NCBI RefSeq assembly: GCF_024448165.1
Contig: NZ_JAMOLN010000012.1
Coordinates: 18,956-82,955, forward strand
DNA length: 64,000 bases
Reading direction: 5' to 3'
Source: Streptomyces longispororuber
GTDB taxonomy: Bacteria; Actinomycetota; Actinomycetes; Streptomycetales; Streptomycetaceae
In this document: one piece after another, positions 43,561 through 52,942 of the stretch
Position numbering within the stretch: position 1 is the first letter of the stretch
Layout: every line of letters starts with the position of its first letter
Notes under the pieces: generated by a model
Database searches by the model: none
What the model was told of the DNA's origin: nothing
The model's input: the letters and a program-made list of their open reading frames with translations, nothing else
Program-made: the position numbers and the translations under genes

Positions 43561-44671
43561 CCACTGCGGAGGCCTCGAAAGCGGCGGCATGGATCGGTGC
43601 CGAGAGAGCGCCGAGCGGTGCACCGCTGCCGCCGCGTCGTGCGGCGACGATCTCGGCGGCGATCGACAGGGCGGTCTCCTCGGGGCTGCTGCCGGCCAGG
43701 TCAAGCCCGATCGGCGAGTGCAGCGCGGCCAGTTCGAGCATGCTCAGCCCGGCCTCCCGCAGCCGTTCCAGGCGGTCGGCGTGGGTGCGCCGGCTGCCCA
43801 TCGCTCCGACGTACCCGACGGGTGAGCGCAACGCCCGCACCAGGAGAGGGACGTCGAACTTCGGGTCGTGGGTCAGGACGCAGACCGCGGTGCGCGCGTC
43901 CAGCTCGCCGCGGATCGACTCCAGGTGCCGGTGCGGCCACTGCACCACCACCTCGTCCGCGTCGGGGAAGCGTTCGGCGGTGGTGAAGACGGGTCGGGCG
44001 TCGCACACCGTGACCCGGTAGCCGAGGAAGCGCCCGATCCGGGACAGCGCACCCGCGAAGTCGGTGGCCCCGTAGACGAGCAGCCGGGGCGGCGGCACGA
44101 ACGGCACGACCAGGTACGCGGCTGACGCGCCGGTGCAGGCGGGATCGCTCCCGTCGGCGGCACCCGGCCGCGCGGTGCCGTCCGACAGGGCCCTGCGGGC
44201 GGCCTCGCCGACCGGGCCACCGGGCAGCCGGTCGGGCGTGGCCAGGAACCAGTCCCTCTCGGTACCGGCACTCGCACCGTCGCCGACCGGCACAGCGAGC
44301 GCGACGGGGCGCCCCGCGTCGCGCAGCGCGGCAAGCTCCCGCAGCACCGCGTACTCGGCCGCTCCCAGCGGACGCACCTGCACCTCGATCTCCCCGCCAC
44401 AGGTGAGTCCGGCGGCGAAGGCGTCCCCGTCGGCGATCCCGTACGCGTCGCCCAGGGTGACGCCTTCGGCGATCGCCTCGCGGGCCAGTTCGTACACCGC
44501 GCCCTCCACACAGCCGCCGGAGAGCGAACCGAGGACCTCGCCGTCGGCGCTGACCGCCATCGACGTGCCGATCGGGCGGGGCGCGGAGCCGCTGGTGCGC
44601 ACCACCGTCGCCAGGGCACACGCGACACCGTGGCGCTGCCAGTCGAGAAGCCGGTCCAGGATGTCCCGCAC
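43535..44671 (-). CDS. XdhC/CoxI family protein (molybdenum cofactor insertion)
   Basis: A 378-residue protein of the XdhC/CoxI family, which sulfurates and inserts the molybdenum cofactor into xanthine-dehydrogenase-type enzymes. The N-terminal domain has ATVVRTSGSAPRPIGTSMAV and LSGGCVEGAVYELA (Cys in the SGGCVE loop); the C-terminal Rossmann domain has LLVYGATDFAGALSRIGRFLGYRVTV (part shown) and AVCVLTHDPKFDVPLL, YVGAMGSRRTHADRL. It is divergent from the hydroxylase operon at 44819, fitting its accessory role. Start ATG 44671. Confidence 0.92.
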   Translation of the reverse strand: MRDILDRLLDWQRHGVACALATVVRTSGSAPRPIGTSMAVSADGEVLGSLSGGCVEGAVYELAREAIAEGVTLGDAYGIADGDAFAAGLTCGGEIEVQVRPLGAAEYAVLRELAALRDAGRPVALAVPVGDGASAGTERDWFLATPDRLPGGPVGEAARRALSDGTARPGAADGSDPACTGASAAYLVVPFVPPPRLLVYGATDFAGALSRIGRFLGYRVTVCDARPVFTTAERFPDADEVVVQWPHRHLESIRGELDARTAVCVLTHDPKFDVPLLVRALRSPVGYVGAMGSRRTHADRLERLREAGLSMLELAALHSPIGLDLAGSSPEETALSIAAEIVAARRGGSGAPLGALSAPIHAAAFEASAVATAVPAGS

Positions 44672-44818
44672 GGCCGCCTCCTTGTTGTCTCCGTACCGCC
44701 TCGTACGGATCGAGGGTTGACAGGTCCGCCCGCTCCGGCGTCTCCTATCTAAGTCTCCTTATATTTTAGCCCTTAGACGCTTCCGAGCGGTAGGGGCCAC
44801 GTGACCAGGTGGTGCGAT

Positions 44819-45676
44819 GTGAAACCGGGCCCCTTCGACTACGCCGTTCCGGACACGCTGCACGAGGCGCTGCAGCTGCTGTCCGGCACCGAGCGGGACA
44901 CCAAAGTGCTGGCCGGTGGCCAGTCGCTGATACCGATGCTCAACATGCGCCTGGCCCGCCCGGAACTGCTGGTCGACATCACGCGGATCCCCGAACTCGG
45001 GCGGCTGGCCGTGGGCGACGACGGCGCACTGCGCATAGGGGCCTCCGTGCGTCAGACGGCGGTCGCCGACGACCCCGTCGTACGCGAGGGCTGGCCCCTG
45101 CTCACCACCGCGATCACGCAGATCGGGCACCCGCAGATCCGCAACCGCGGCACCGTCTGCGGCAGCCTCGTCCACCACGACCCGGCCGCCGAACTCCCGG
45201 CCGCCGCCCTCGCCCTCGACGCCCGCTTCACGGTCGCCGGACCCGGCGGCACGCGCACCGTCGAGGCCGCGGACTTCTTCCTCTCCACCTTCGCCACCGA
45301 CGTGGAACCCGACGAGATCGTCACCGAGGTCGTCGTCCCGCCGCAGCCCGCCGGAACCGGCTGGGCGTTCCAGGAACTCATCCACCGCCGGGGCGACTTC
45401 GCCGGAGTCGGCGTCGCCGTGCTCCTGCGCCGCACCGGCGAGCGCGTCGGCGCGGCCCGCATCGTGTTCTTCGGCGTCGGCTCCACGCCCGTCCGGGTGC
45501 CGGCCGCGGAGCAGGCACTGATCGGCAGCGGTTTCGACGCCGAGGCCACCGTGGCGGCGACCCGCGCCGCCCTCGACCCGCAAGGGGACGTCCACGCCGG
45601 TGCCGAATGGCGCCGGGAAGGAGCCGAGGTCCTGCTGCGCCGGGCCCTCGCCGAAGCATGGGAGCGCACCGCATGA
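44819..45676 (+). CDS. FAD-binding subunit of molybdenum hydroxylase (CoxM/XdhB-like)
   Basis: A ~285-residue subunit that passes electrons from the [2Fe-2S] subunit to an acceptor. I prefer GTG 44819 (VKPGPFDYAVPDT) because family members begin M-K-P-x-x-F-D-Y; GTG 44801 in frame would add six residues. FAD motifs are LAGGQSLIPMLNMRLA and IRNRGTVCGSLVHHDPAAE. The stop overlaps the next start (ATGA at 45673), so the operon is translationally coupled. Upstream an AT-rich patch with TCTAAG/CTTAGA (44748-44777) may be a control site. Confidence 0.9.
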   Translation: MKPGPFDYAVPDTLHEALQLLSGTERDTKVLAGGQSLIPMLNMRLARPELLVDITRIPELGRLAVGDDGALRIGASVRQTAVADDPVVREGWPLLTTAITQIGHPQIRNRGTVCGSLVHHDPAAELPAAALALDARFTVAGPGGTRTVEAADFFLSTFATDVEPDEIVTEVVVPPQPAGTGWAFQELIHRRGDFAGVGVAVLLRRTGERVGAARIVFFGVGSTPVRVPAAEQALIGSGFDAEATVAATRAALDPQGDVHAGAEWRREGAEVLLRRALAEAWERTA

Positions 45677-46212
45677 GCACCCCGACCGCCCCCGGCCTGC
45701 CACCGCTGTCCGAGCCCACCGCCTGGCACACGATCAGCCTCACCGTCAACGGCGAGCCCGTCACCGCACAGGTCGAGTCCCGCCTGCTGCTCAGCGATTT
45801 CCTGCGCACCCGCCTCGGACTGACCGGCACCCACACCGGGTGCGAGCACGGCGTCTGCGGCGCCTGCACCGTCCTGCTCGACGACGCCCCCGTACGCACC
45901 TGCCTCACCCTCGCCGTCCAGGCGGCCGGCGCCGAACTGCGCACGGTCGAAGGACTGACACAGGACGGCCGGCCGCTCACCCCCGTGCAGCGCGCCTTCC
46001 ACGAACAGCACGGAATGCAGTGCGGCTTCTGCACCCCCGGCTACGTCATGACGTGCACCGCCCTCACCGAGCGCGCGTGCCGGCCCGACGACGACACGGT
46101 CGCCGACGAACTCAGCGGCCACCTGTGCCGCTGCACCGGCTACCAGAACATCCGCGCCGCCGTGCGGCAGGCCCTCGACGAGCGTTACGGGCAGCAGGAG
46201 GAGACGAGTTGA
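45673..46212 (+). CDS. [2Fe-2S] subunit of molybdenum hydroxylase (CoxS/XdhC-type small subunit)
   Basis: A 179-residue electron-transfer subunit. The plant-type cluster ligands are in GCEHGVCGACTVLLDD and RTCLTL; the second cluster ligands are in MQCGFCTPGYVM and HLCRCTGYQNI. This is the standard CoxS layout. ATG 45673 overlaps the FAD subunit stop as ATGA; its own stop overlaps the TTG start of the large subunit. Confidence 0.95.
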   Translation: MSTPTAPGLPPLSEPTAWHTISLTVNGEPVTAQVESRLLLSDFLRTRLGLTGTHTGCEHGVCGACTVLLDDAPVRTCLTLAVQAAGAELRTVEGLTQDGRPLTPVQRAFHEQHGMQCGFCTPGYVMTCTALTERACRPDDDTVADELSGHLCRCTGYQNIRAAVRQALDERYGQQEETS

Positions 46213-48644
46213 GCACCGACACGGGCACCGACACGCTTTCGGAGACCGGCGCCGAGTCCCGTACTGGAGCCGGCACCGAGTCCCGTACGAAGACCGGCAC
46301 CCAGCCCCATGCGGAGCCCGGCACCGAGCCGCGCACCGACGGCGCCTGGATCGGCCGCGGCCGGCTCCGCGTCGAGGACGAACGCCTGCTCCGCGGCGGC
46401 GGCCGCTACGTCGACGACATCCGGCTGCCCGGCACCCTCGAAGTGGCGTTCCTGCGCAGCCCGCAGGCCCACGCCCGGATCACCCGCATCGACGCGGCAG
46501 CCGCCCGCGCCCTGCCCGGCGTGCGCGCCGTGTACACCGCCGCCGAGACCGACCGGCTGCCGCCGGTCGTCAACGAGGCCGAACTGCGCGTCCCCGAGGG
46601 CCTCGAGCAGGCCATCGATCCGCTCGTGCGCCGCCTCCCCTACCCTCTGCTCGCCTCCGGGAAGGTCCACTTCGTCGGCCAGCCCATCGCCATGGTCGTC
46701 GCCGAGAGCCGCTACCTGGCCGAGGACGCCATCGAACTGATCGAGGTCGACTACGCGCCGCTGCCCGTCGTCATCGACCCCGACGAGGCGCTCGCCCCCG
46801 GCGCCCCGCTGATCGAGGAGAGCTGGGGCGACAACCTCGCCCTGCGCGCCGAGGCCCGAGTCGGCGACACGGACGCGGCGTTCGCCGAGGCGGCGGTGGT
46901 GATCGAGGAGGAGTTCCACGCCCACCGCTACGTCGCGTCGCCGATGGAGACCCGCGCGGTCCAGGCCGCGCCCGGCGCGTACGACGGACGCATGACGGTG
47001 TGGTCCAACACCCAGACGCCGCACCGGGTGCGCGACCACATCGCCGAGGCCCTCGACGTGCCGCCGCTCGCCGTGCACGTGATCGCCGCCGACGTCGGCG
47101 GCGGGTTCGGGCAGAAGGGCATCATCTACGTCGAGGACGTACTGATCCCCGTCGCCGCCCGGGATCTCGGCGTGCCCGTCCTGTGGCGCGAGGACCGCAA
47201 CGAGAACCTCGTCGCCGCATCCCACGCCCGCGAGCAGGTCCACCGGATCTCCCTCGCCGCCGACGCGGACGGCAGACTGCTCGGCCTGCGCGACGAGTTC
47301 GTCGTCAACTTCGGCGCCACGACCATGACGGGACTCGTCGTCCCCTACAACTCGATCGTCCACCTGATGGGTCCCTACCGGATCCCCAACGCCGACATCC
47401 GCACCCGCGCCGCCCTCACCAACACCGCGCCCACCTCCCCTTACCGGGGTGCGGGCCGCCCCGAGGCGGTGTTCGCGATGGAGCGGGCCCTGGACCGGCT
47501 CGCCCGCGCGCTCGACCTGGAACCGGCCGAGCTGCGCGCCCGCAACCTCATCACCCCGGACGAACTCCCCTACCGCACGGGCCTGTTGGACCGTTCCGGC
47601 AACCCGCAGGAGTACGACTCCGGCGACTTCCCCGAACTCCTGCGCCGGGTCAGGGAGATGGTCGACGTACCGGCCGTCCGCGCCCGCCAGGCCGAACTCG
47701 CGGCCGCAGGCTCCGCGCACCGGGTGGGCGTCGGCTTCGCCGTCTACCTGGAGGCGACCGGGCTCGGCCCCTTCGAGTCCGCACGCGCCGCCGTCCGCCC
47801 CGACGGACGCGTCCGCGTCTCGCTCGGCGCACCCTCGCAGGGGCAGGGCCACGCCACGAGCATGGCGCAGATCGCCGCGGATGCGATCGGCTTCCCCTTC
47901 GAGCTGATCGACATCGAGGGCGGCGACACCGACACCGTCCCGCACGGCGTCGGCACCATCGCCTCCCGAGCGCTGGTCACCGCGGGCAACGCCACCCACA
48001 TAGCGGGCGGCCGACTGCGCGCACGCATCCTGGCGGCCGCCGCCGACCACCTCGCCGTACCGGCCGCCGACCTCCTCCTCGACGACGGCGCGATCACCCA
48101 CCCGGCCACCGGCCGCCGCCTGACCCTCCCCGAACTGCTCTTCGCAGGCTACGAGTTGAGCGAGACGGGATACTTCCGCCCGCCCGGCTTCACCTTCGCC
48201 AGTGGCGCCAGCGGCGTGATCGTCGACGTGGACACCGAGACCGGACACGTGGCGATCGAGAAGTACGCCGTCGCCCACGACGCGGGCCGCATCGTCAACC
48301 CGGTCATCGCCCACGGCCAGGTAACCGGCGGCATCGCCCAGGGCATCGCGGGCGCCCTGTACGAGGAGATGCGCTACGGCCCCGACGGCCAGCCCGTCAC
48401 CACCACGTACATGGACTATCTCGTCCCCACCTCCGAGGAGATCCCCGACCTGGAGATCTCCGAGGTCGTCACCGAGAGCACCCTCAACGCCCTGGGCGTG
48501 AAGGGCCTCGGCGAGGGCGGCGCGATCGCCCCGCAGGCCGCCGTCTCCAATGCCGTGGAGGACGCCCTCCTGCCGTACGGAGTGGTGGTCCGGCGCGGCC
48601 CCCTCACGCCCGACCGCGTACGCGCGCTGCTGCGCGACAACTGA
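46209..48644 (+). CDS. molybdopterin-binding large subunit, form II CoxL / aldehyde-oxidase-like
   Basis: An 811-residue catalytic subunit starting at TTG 46209 (overlap TTGA), with GAGGAG upstream. The first ~45 residues are a hydrophilic Thr/Glu/Pro tail of near-repeats (GTESRT, GTQPHA, GTEPRT) not usual in the family. The enzyme body follows: WIGRGRLRVEDERLLRGGGR, DVGGGFGQKG, the active-site loop PYRGAGRPEAVF (Y412-R417), and the general base Glu in KGLGEGGAI. The loop is the AYRGAGR-type of form II enzymes, not the AYXCSFR of true CO dehydrogenase, so an aldehyde or N-heterocycle is the more likely substrate. Confidence 0.93.
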   Translation: MSTDTGTDTLSETGAESRTGAGTESRTKTGTQPHAEPGTEPRTDGAWIGRGRLRVEDERLLRGGGRYVDDIRLPGTLEVAFLRSPQAHARITRIDAAAARALPGVRAVYTAAETDRLPPVVNEAELRVPEGLEQAIDPLVRRLPYPLLASGKVHFVGQPIAMVVAESRYLAEDAIELIEVDYAPLPVVIDPDEALAPGAPLIEESWGDNLALRAEARVGDTDAAFAEAAVVIEEEFHAHRYVASPMETRAVQAAPGAYDGRMTVWSNTQTPHRVRDHIAEALDVPPLAVHVIAADVGGGFGQKGIIYVEDVLIPVAARDLGVPVLWREDRNENLVAASHAREQVHRISLAADADGRLLGLRDEFVVNFGATTMTGLVVPYNSIVHLMGPYRIPNADIRTRAALTNTAPTSPYRGAGRPEAVFAMERALDRLARALDLEPAELRARNLITPDELPYRTGLLDRSGNPQEYDSGDFPELLRRVREMVDVPAVRARQAELAAAGSAHRVGVGFAVYLEATGLGPFESARAAVRPDGRVRVSLGAPSQGQGHATSMAQIAADAIGFPFELIDIEGGDTDTVPHGVGTIASRALVTAGNATHIAGGRLRARILAAAADHLAVPAADLLLDDGAITHPATGRRLTLPELLFAGYELSETGYFRPPGFTFASGASGVIVDVDTETGHVAIEKYAVAHDAGRIVNPVIAHGQVTGGIAQGIAGALYEEMRYGPDGQPVTTTYMDYLVPTSEEIPDLEISEVVTESTLNALGVKGLGEGGAIAPQAAVSNAVEDALLPYGVVVRRGPLTPDRVRALLRDN

Positions 48645-48669
48645 CACGCCCCGACGCACGGAGAACCCC

Positions 48670-49326
48670 ATGCAACTCGAGAACAGCTTCACCGTCCCCG
48701 TCCCGCCCACCGACGCGTGGCAGGCCTTCCAGGACATCGCCGCCGTCGCCCCCTGCATGCCCGGCGCGGTCCTCGACTCCGCGGACGGCGACACCTTCGC
48801 CGGGCGGGTCAAGGTCAAGGTCGGTGCTGTGCAGATGAGTTACCGCGGCGAGGGCACCATCACCCGCGACGAGCCCGGCCGGACGATCACTCTCGACCTC
48901 ACCGGCAGCGAGACCCGGGGCGCGGGAACCGCCGCCGCGAAGGTCACCGCGCACCTCAGCGAGGACGGCGCCGGCACCACCACCGGCACCCGCATCACCG
49001 TGCGCACCGATCTCGATCTGACCGGACGCCCGGCCCAGTTCGGCCGCGGCATCCTCGTCGAGGTCGCGGACCGCCTGGTCCAGCAGTTCGCCAGGAACCT
49101 GGCGGCCTACCTGGCAGCCGGCCCCGAGGCGACGGGCACCACCACGGCCTCCGGTGCCGCGGCAGCGGAACCGGAGGCCGTGGACCTGGGCGCCGCGGTC
49201 CTCCCCGTCCTGGCCCGACGCGCGGCGAAGCCGGCGGTCGTGGCCGGCGCGCTGGGCCTGCTCGGCTGGCTGCTCGTACGTGCCCTGCGGCGCGGCAACG
49301 GAGAGTCCGGAGCGGCCCGGAACTGA
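48670..49326 (+). CDS. CoxG family (SRPBCC) protein
   Basis: A 218-residue protein; the first ~150 residues are a START/SRPBCC fold with the CoxG signature (ENSFTVPVPPTDAWQAFQDI, CMPGAVLDS, GRVKVKVGAVQMSYRGEG). A linker rich in Ala/Thr leads to one C-terminal hydrophobic segment (VAGALGLLGWLLVRALRR) that anchors it to the membrane. CoxG proteins attach CO-dehydrogenase-type enzymes to the membrane and pass electrons. It follows the large subunit after 25 bases and ends the operon. Confidence 0.92.
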   Translation: MQLENSFTVPVPPTDAWQAFQDIAAVAPCMPGAVLDSADGDTFAGRVKVKVGAVQMSYRGEGTITRDEPGRTITLDLTGSETRGAGTAAAKVTAHLSEDGAGTTTGTRITVRTDLDLTGRPAQFGRGILVEVADRLVQQFARNLAAYLAAGPEATGTTTASGAAAAEPEAVDLGAAVLPVLARRAAKPAVVAGALGLLGWLLVRALRRGNGESGAARN

Positions 49327-49327
49327 C

Positions 49328-49604
49328 GGGACGGGATGCCGGAGGGGCCGTCGTACGTGCCGCGATCCGGCGCACAGCACGACGGCCCTCCTGTTGCGCC
49401 ATCAGGCGGGCGGAACCGGCACCTCCCAACGCTGGCAGGCCACTTCGGCGCAGTTGCGCAGGTTGATCCCCGCGGACTCGCCCGGGTCGCCGTCGTTCTG
49501 GATGGCCAGGCACCGCCCGTTCACCTGGAGTGGACCGGGTCCGCGAGCGGTGCCGTACCGGACGCAGGAGTCAGCTGGGAGGGTCCTGATGTCGCATGGG
49601 GCCT
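49328..49604 (-). pseudogene. fragment of a small Cys-rich secreted-type protein
   Basis: On the minus strand an open stretch reads VNGRCLAIQNDGDPGESAGI then NLRNCAEVACQRWEVPVPPA-stop, ending near 49402. The N-C-A-x-x-A-C-Q-x-W pattern and C-L-A-I-Q look like the tail of a secreted protein. I find no start or signal peptide in frame; upstream the reading is lost near 49600. I treat it as a decayed remnant. The remainder of this gap shows nothing else. Confidence 0.35.
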
Positions 49605-49827
49605 CACCAGTCCCGGACGGCCGTCAGCTCCTCCGCGTCGGCGTCCGTGAACCCGTACGCCGACGCGACGAAACAGAACTCCTCGCATATCCACTCACGC
49701 GCGACCGTCTCGATCCCACCCAGAAGGATCACCCTTCCCTTTCCGACGAGGTGATCCGGGAAGTACGAGCTTCGTACATCGACCGCAGGAACGCGTGACC
49801 CGCCACCTGTGGGTTGGTGATCAGCAT
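49604..49827 (-). pseudogene. frameshifted small hypothetical gene
   Basis: From ATG 49827 the frame reads MLITNPQVAGHAFLRSMYEA then RTSRITSS and soon hits a stop; a second frame continues RVILLGGIETVAREWICEEF, CFVASAYGFTDADAEELTAV and stops at 49604. The two halves look like one protein broken by a frameshift. I do not know the family. Confidence 0.4.
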
Positions 49828-49964
49828 GGCACTTCCCCTCTCCGCGAAGAACTGACGAGCCGATCATGCACGGCGCCACTGACAACGACGCCTCGCAGGG
49901 ATCGGAGCGCGGTGGGGTCAGGCGGGGCGGGGCGGGCGCTGAGGAAGATCGCTAGTCTGAACGA

Positions 49965-51524
49965 GTGCTCTCATACGACGAGTTGACTCCCCCGGAGCGC
50001 GAGCTGTGGGACGCGTTCCCCGAGGGGCGCCACGTGGACTTGCGCACGGGCACGCCCGGGGAAGACCGGGTCACCGAGGGAGGTCAGTGGGGTCCCGAGC
50101 GAACCGTTCGGGCCACTGTGATCGCGGTGCTGCTCTCGGGTGGGAACGCCCCGCGGCCGGGTGCCGCCCCAGGTCTGAGACTGGCCGGCGCGCGGATCAG
50201 CGGCCACCTGGACCTCTCGGATCTGGAGCTCGGTCAGGCTCTCCGGATCGAGGAGTGCTGGTTCGAGGAAGCTCCGACGCTCCAAGGGGCGTCGACCCGG
50301 ACCATCCGCATCATGGACAGCCGGCTGCCGGGTCTGGACGCCGGTCTGGCGCGTGTCGAGGGACACCTCGATCTGTCGCGGTCCCGTGTGGAGGGATGCC
50401 TGAACCTTCTCAACGCCTCGGTGGCGGGAGAGCTGGTGCTGAACGGCACACGAGTGTGCGTCGCCAAGGGCTGGGCAGTGATCGCGGACGGCCTGGACAT
50501 GGGAGGCGGCATCTTCTGCATGCACGGGTTCACCGCCCGTGGCGGGATACGTCTGCTGGGGGCGCAGTTGCCGGGAGGCCTGTTCATGCAGCGCGCGCAT
50601 GTGGAGAGCCCCGTACCGCTGGGACGCCCCGGTCCGCGCGGAGTGGCCTTGGCCCTGGACAACGTCGTGGCGTCGACGCTCAACCTCTCCGATGGCTTCA
50701 CCTCGGACGGGACGGTGAGACTGCGAGGCGCTCGGGTCTCGGACACCCTGACCTTCGCAGGAGCAGTCCTGAACGCGGCCCCCGGCGGTGACGGCACGGC
50801 CCTGGCCGGCCCCCTGATGCAGGTGACCGACTTCGACGTCACCTGTGCCCAATCACCGTCCGGCACGGTGGATCTGCGGGGCGCACAGGTGTCCCGCCTC
50901 CGCGACAACGAGCACAGCTGGCCGGAGACGGTGGAGTTGGACGGCTTCGTGTACGGCTCCGTCGAAACCCTCGAAGCCGTCGAAGCCACCGAGGCGGGCG
51001 AACGGAGGGAGGTGAGGAGGCGTCGGCAGTCCGTGGCATACCGCGTGGGCTGGATACGGCGCAGCCCCGGATACAGTCCTCAGCCGTACGAGCAGTTGGC
51101 GAGCTGGTACCGGACCACCGGCCACGACGACGATGCCCGCCGGGTGCTCCTGGCCAAACAACGTCACCGCCGTCGCACACTGCGCCCAGCGGCGCAGGTG
51201 TGGGGCCACGTACTCGACATGACCGTCGGCTACGGCTACCGGCCCTGGCTGGCCGGCATCTGGCTTCTCGCGTTGACCCTGCTGGGCAACCTGGCCTTCC
51301 GCACCCAGCCGCCCACCCCGGTCAAGGAAGGTGAAGGCGCCCCGTTCCAGCCCCTCGTCTACACACTCGACCTCCTGATCCCCATCGGCGGCCTGGGACA
51401 GCGCACGGCCTGGTACTGGTCGAACGGCAGCCTCCAGTGGCTGGCCCACCTGCTGATCGCCTTCGGCTGGGTGCTGACGACGGCCGTCATCGCGGGCGCC
51501 ACCCGCGCCCTGCAGAAGGATTAG
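49965..51524 (+). CDS. pentapeptide-repeat-like beta-helix protein with C-terminal membrane segments
   Basis: A 519-residue protein starting at GTG 49965. Residues ~65-330 have irregular repeats of the kind LRLAGARISGHLDLSDLELG, LDLSRSRVEGCLNLLNASVAG and VRLRGARVSDTLTF, as expected for a right-handed beta-helix in the pentapeptide-repeat style. A basic linker (RREVRRRRQ) and a helical stretch (YEQLASWYRTTGHDDDARRV) lead to two C-terminal membrane segments (WLAGIWLLALTLLGNLAF and LAHLLIAFGWVLTTAVIAG). This layout is common in Streptomyces but functionally uncharacterised. Confidence 0.82.
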   Translation: MLSYDELTPPERELWDAFPEGRHVDLRTGTPGEDRVTEGGQWGPERTVRATVIAVLLSGGNAPRPGAAPGLRLAGARISGHLDLSDLELGQALRIEECWFEEAPTLQGASTRTIRIMDSRLPGLDAGLARVEGHLDLSRSRVEGCLNLLNASVAGELVLNGTRVCVAKGWAVIADGLDMGGGIFCMHGFTARGGIRLLGAQLPGGLFMQRAHVESPVPLGRPGPRGVALALDNVVASTLNLSDGFTSDGTVRLRGARVSDTLTFAGAVLNAAPGGDGTALAGPLMQVTDFDVTCAQSPSGTVDLRGAQVSRLRDNEHSWPETVELDGFVYGSVETLEAVEATEAGERREVRRRRQSVAYRVGWIRRSPGYSPQPYEQLASWYRTTGHDDDARRVLLAKQRHRRRTLRPAAQVWGHVLDMTVGYGYRPWLAGIWLLALTLLGNLAFRTQPPTPVKEGEGAPFQPLVYTLDLLIPIGGLGQRTAWYWSNGSLQWLAHLLIAFGWVLTTAVIAGATRALQKD

Positions 51525-51558
51525 CGGGCTGCGCAGGCGCCGCTGGCACGTCACAGCC

Positions 51559-51987
51559 TTACGGCACACCGGACGTCGTCACCGATCGCGGAGCCGTCGC
51601 TCGCTCCGCGCCGAGCCGCATCATGTAACCGGCTTTGACCCGCAGGGCGTTGAGGTCGATGGGCTTGCTGATGATGTCGGCGACGCCGACCTCCAGCGCC
51701 TCGGCCGTGAGGGCGTCGTCCAACCGCATCCCCGTCACCAGAATGATCGGGATGTGGCAGGTCTGATCGAGCCGTCGGAGGTAGCGGGCGACTTCCATCC
51801 CACTGAGCAGCGGCATGCGCACGTCCATGACGACCAGGCCGACACCACCCTTCAGAGCCGCCTTGAGCGCATGGGCACCGCCGGTGGCACGTTCCACGGG
51901 ATGCCCCAACGGCACAAGCGCGGCCTCCAGGGCCAACAGAGTGTCCTCGTGGTCGTCGACCAGCAAGATCCTCAACTTGTCCGCCAT
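51559..51987 (-). CDS. stand-alone response regulator receiver (CheY-like)
   Basis: A 142-residue single-domain receiver. ILLVDDHEDTLLALEAAL carries the acidic cluster, the phospho-acceptor Asp is in VVMDVRMPLLSGMEV, the switch Thr in ILVTGM and the conserved Lys in IISKPIDLNAL. No output domain and no kinase nearby, so it must work with a kinase elsewhere or by protein contact. Start ATG 51987. The 274 bases upstream contain a short imperfect tandem array of CTGTGGT units near 52103-52135. Confidence 0.88.
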   Translation of the reverse strand: MADKLRILLVDDHEDTLLALEAALVPLGHPVERATGGAHALKAALKGGVGLVVMDVRMPLLSGMEVARYLRRLDQTCHIPIILVTGMRLDDALTAEALEVGVADIISKPIDLNALRVKAGYMMRLGAERATAPRSVTTSGVP

Positions 51988-52102
51988 GGCCTCTCCACCC
52001 CCGGCATCGACATTCTTCCCGTCTCCGAAAAGTGTGGGCCAGGGTAGTGGCCTCGCGCTGCGATTTGACGGGGCAACAGGGCGGAGGGATGTGCGGATTG
52101 AC

Positions 52103-52135
52103 CGATCTGTGGTCTGTGGTCTGTGATCTGTGGAG
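52103..52135. repeat. short tandem repeat, CTGTGGT-type units
   Basis: Four units of seven to nine bases (CTGTGGT, CTGTGGT, CTGTGAT, CTGTGGA) follow one another in the otherwise featureless 274-base gap between the receiver gene and the SMI1/KNR4 gene. Two copies are exact. Confidence 0.5.
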
Positions 52136-52261
52136 GTGGTGCTGTCGCCCCGCAGCTCCAGAGCGCCCCGGTACCGACGCCGGACCTACCCCCGCCGTGG
52201 GTGGGTGATTCCCTGAAGGGGCCGCCCGCCGCGACGTCAACTGGCCTTGTAGCGTGGGCGA

Positions 52262-52912
52262 ATGCCCCCTCAATCCCACCATGGTGTCGAAGCCGAGCGC
52301 GTCGCAGCGGCTTGGCGCGCTCTGACCGCGTGGCTCTCCGAGCACGCCCCCGTCTCGTACGCCTCGCTCCTCCCGCCCGCGCCGGAATCCGAGATGGCGA
52401 ACGCCGACGCGGCGCTCCGGCAGCACCTGGGGTTCGGCCTGCCGCCGGAGCCGGCCGCGCTGTGGCGGCTGTGCGGTGGTGTGGAGCACCAGTACATCGA
52501 GGCCAACGAAGAGGAGGGCGAGGTCGGATCGGGGGCGTTCCTGCCGGGCGGGATCCTGTTCGGGCCGAGGGAGGCGCTCGAGCTGCGGCTGCCCGAGACC
52601 GGTCGCCGCGACATGTGGGGCGCAGCGGTGGTTCCGTGGCTGACCTGCGACGAGGCGGGTCCCGAGTCCGGTACCTACGCGGGCCCGGACGGTGTCGGTT
52701 CCTGGTCGCTGCCGGACGACCTGGCCTGCGACAAGCCCAGTCATCCGTCGATCGCCGCCTACCTGGAGGCCGTGTACCGCACACTCACCGAAGGACCCGC
52801 GCATGCGATGGGCTCTGACGTGCCCGGCTTGGTGTGGGGCTGCCTGATCTGGGACGACCCCGCCTGCCCGCTGCTGGACGATGCGCTGCCGCACTGGCGC
52901 CCCATCCACTGA
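52262..52912 (+). CDS. SMI1/KNR4 (SUKH) family protein
   Basis: A 216-residue SUKH-fold protein, start ATG 52262. The fold signature is LRQHLGFGLPPEPAALWRLC with GG, then FLPGGILFGPREALEL and WLTCDEAGP. SUKH proteins serve mostly as immunity proteins against contact-dependent or secreted nuclease toxins. No toxin gene lies next to it, so it is an orphan immunity gene or has another role. Two small proteins of unknown family follow on the opposite strand. Confidence 0.85.
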   Translation: MPPQSHHGVEAERVAAAWRALTAWLSEHAPVSYASLLPPAPESEMANADAALRQHLGFGLPPEPAALWRLCGGVEHQYIEANEEEGEVGSGAFLPGGILFGPREALELRLPETGRRDMWGAAVVPWLTCDEAGPESGTYAGPDGVGSWSLPDDLACDKPSHPSIAAYLEAVYRTLTEGPAHAMGSDVPGLVWGCLIWDDPACPLLDDALPHWRPIH

Positions 52913-52942
52913 CAGGCATGCCGGAAGGGGACCGCTCAGACC

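Noticed and set aside
44701..44777. TTGACA at 44716 considered as a -35 box for the hydroxylase operon
   Set aside because: The nearest TATCTA is 23 bases away, too far for a normal promoter; kept only as a remark on the AT-rich patch.
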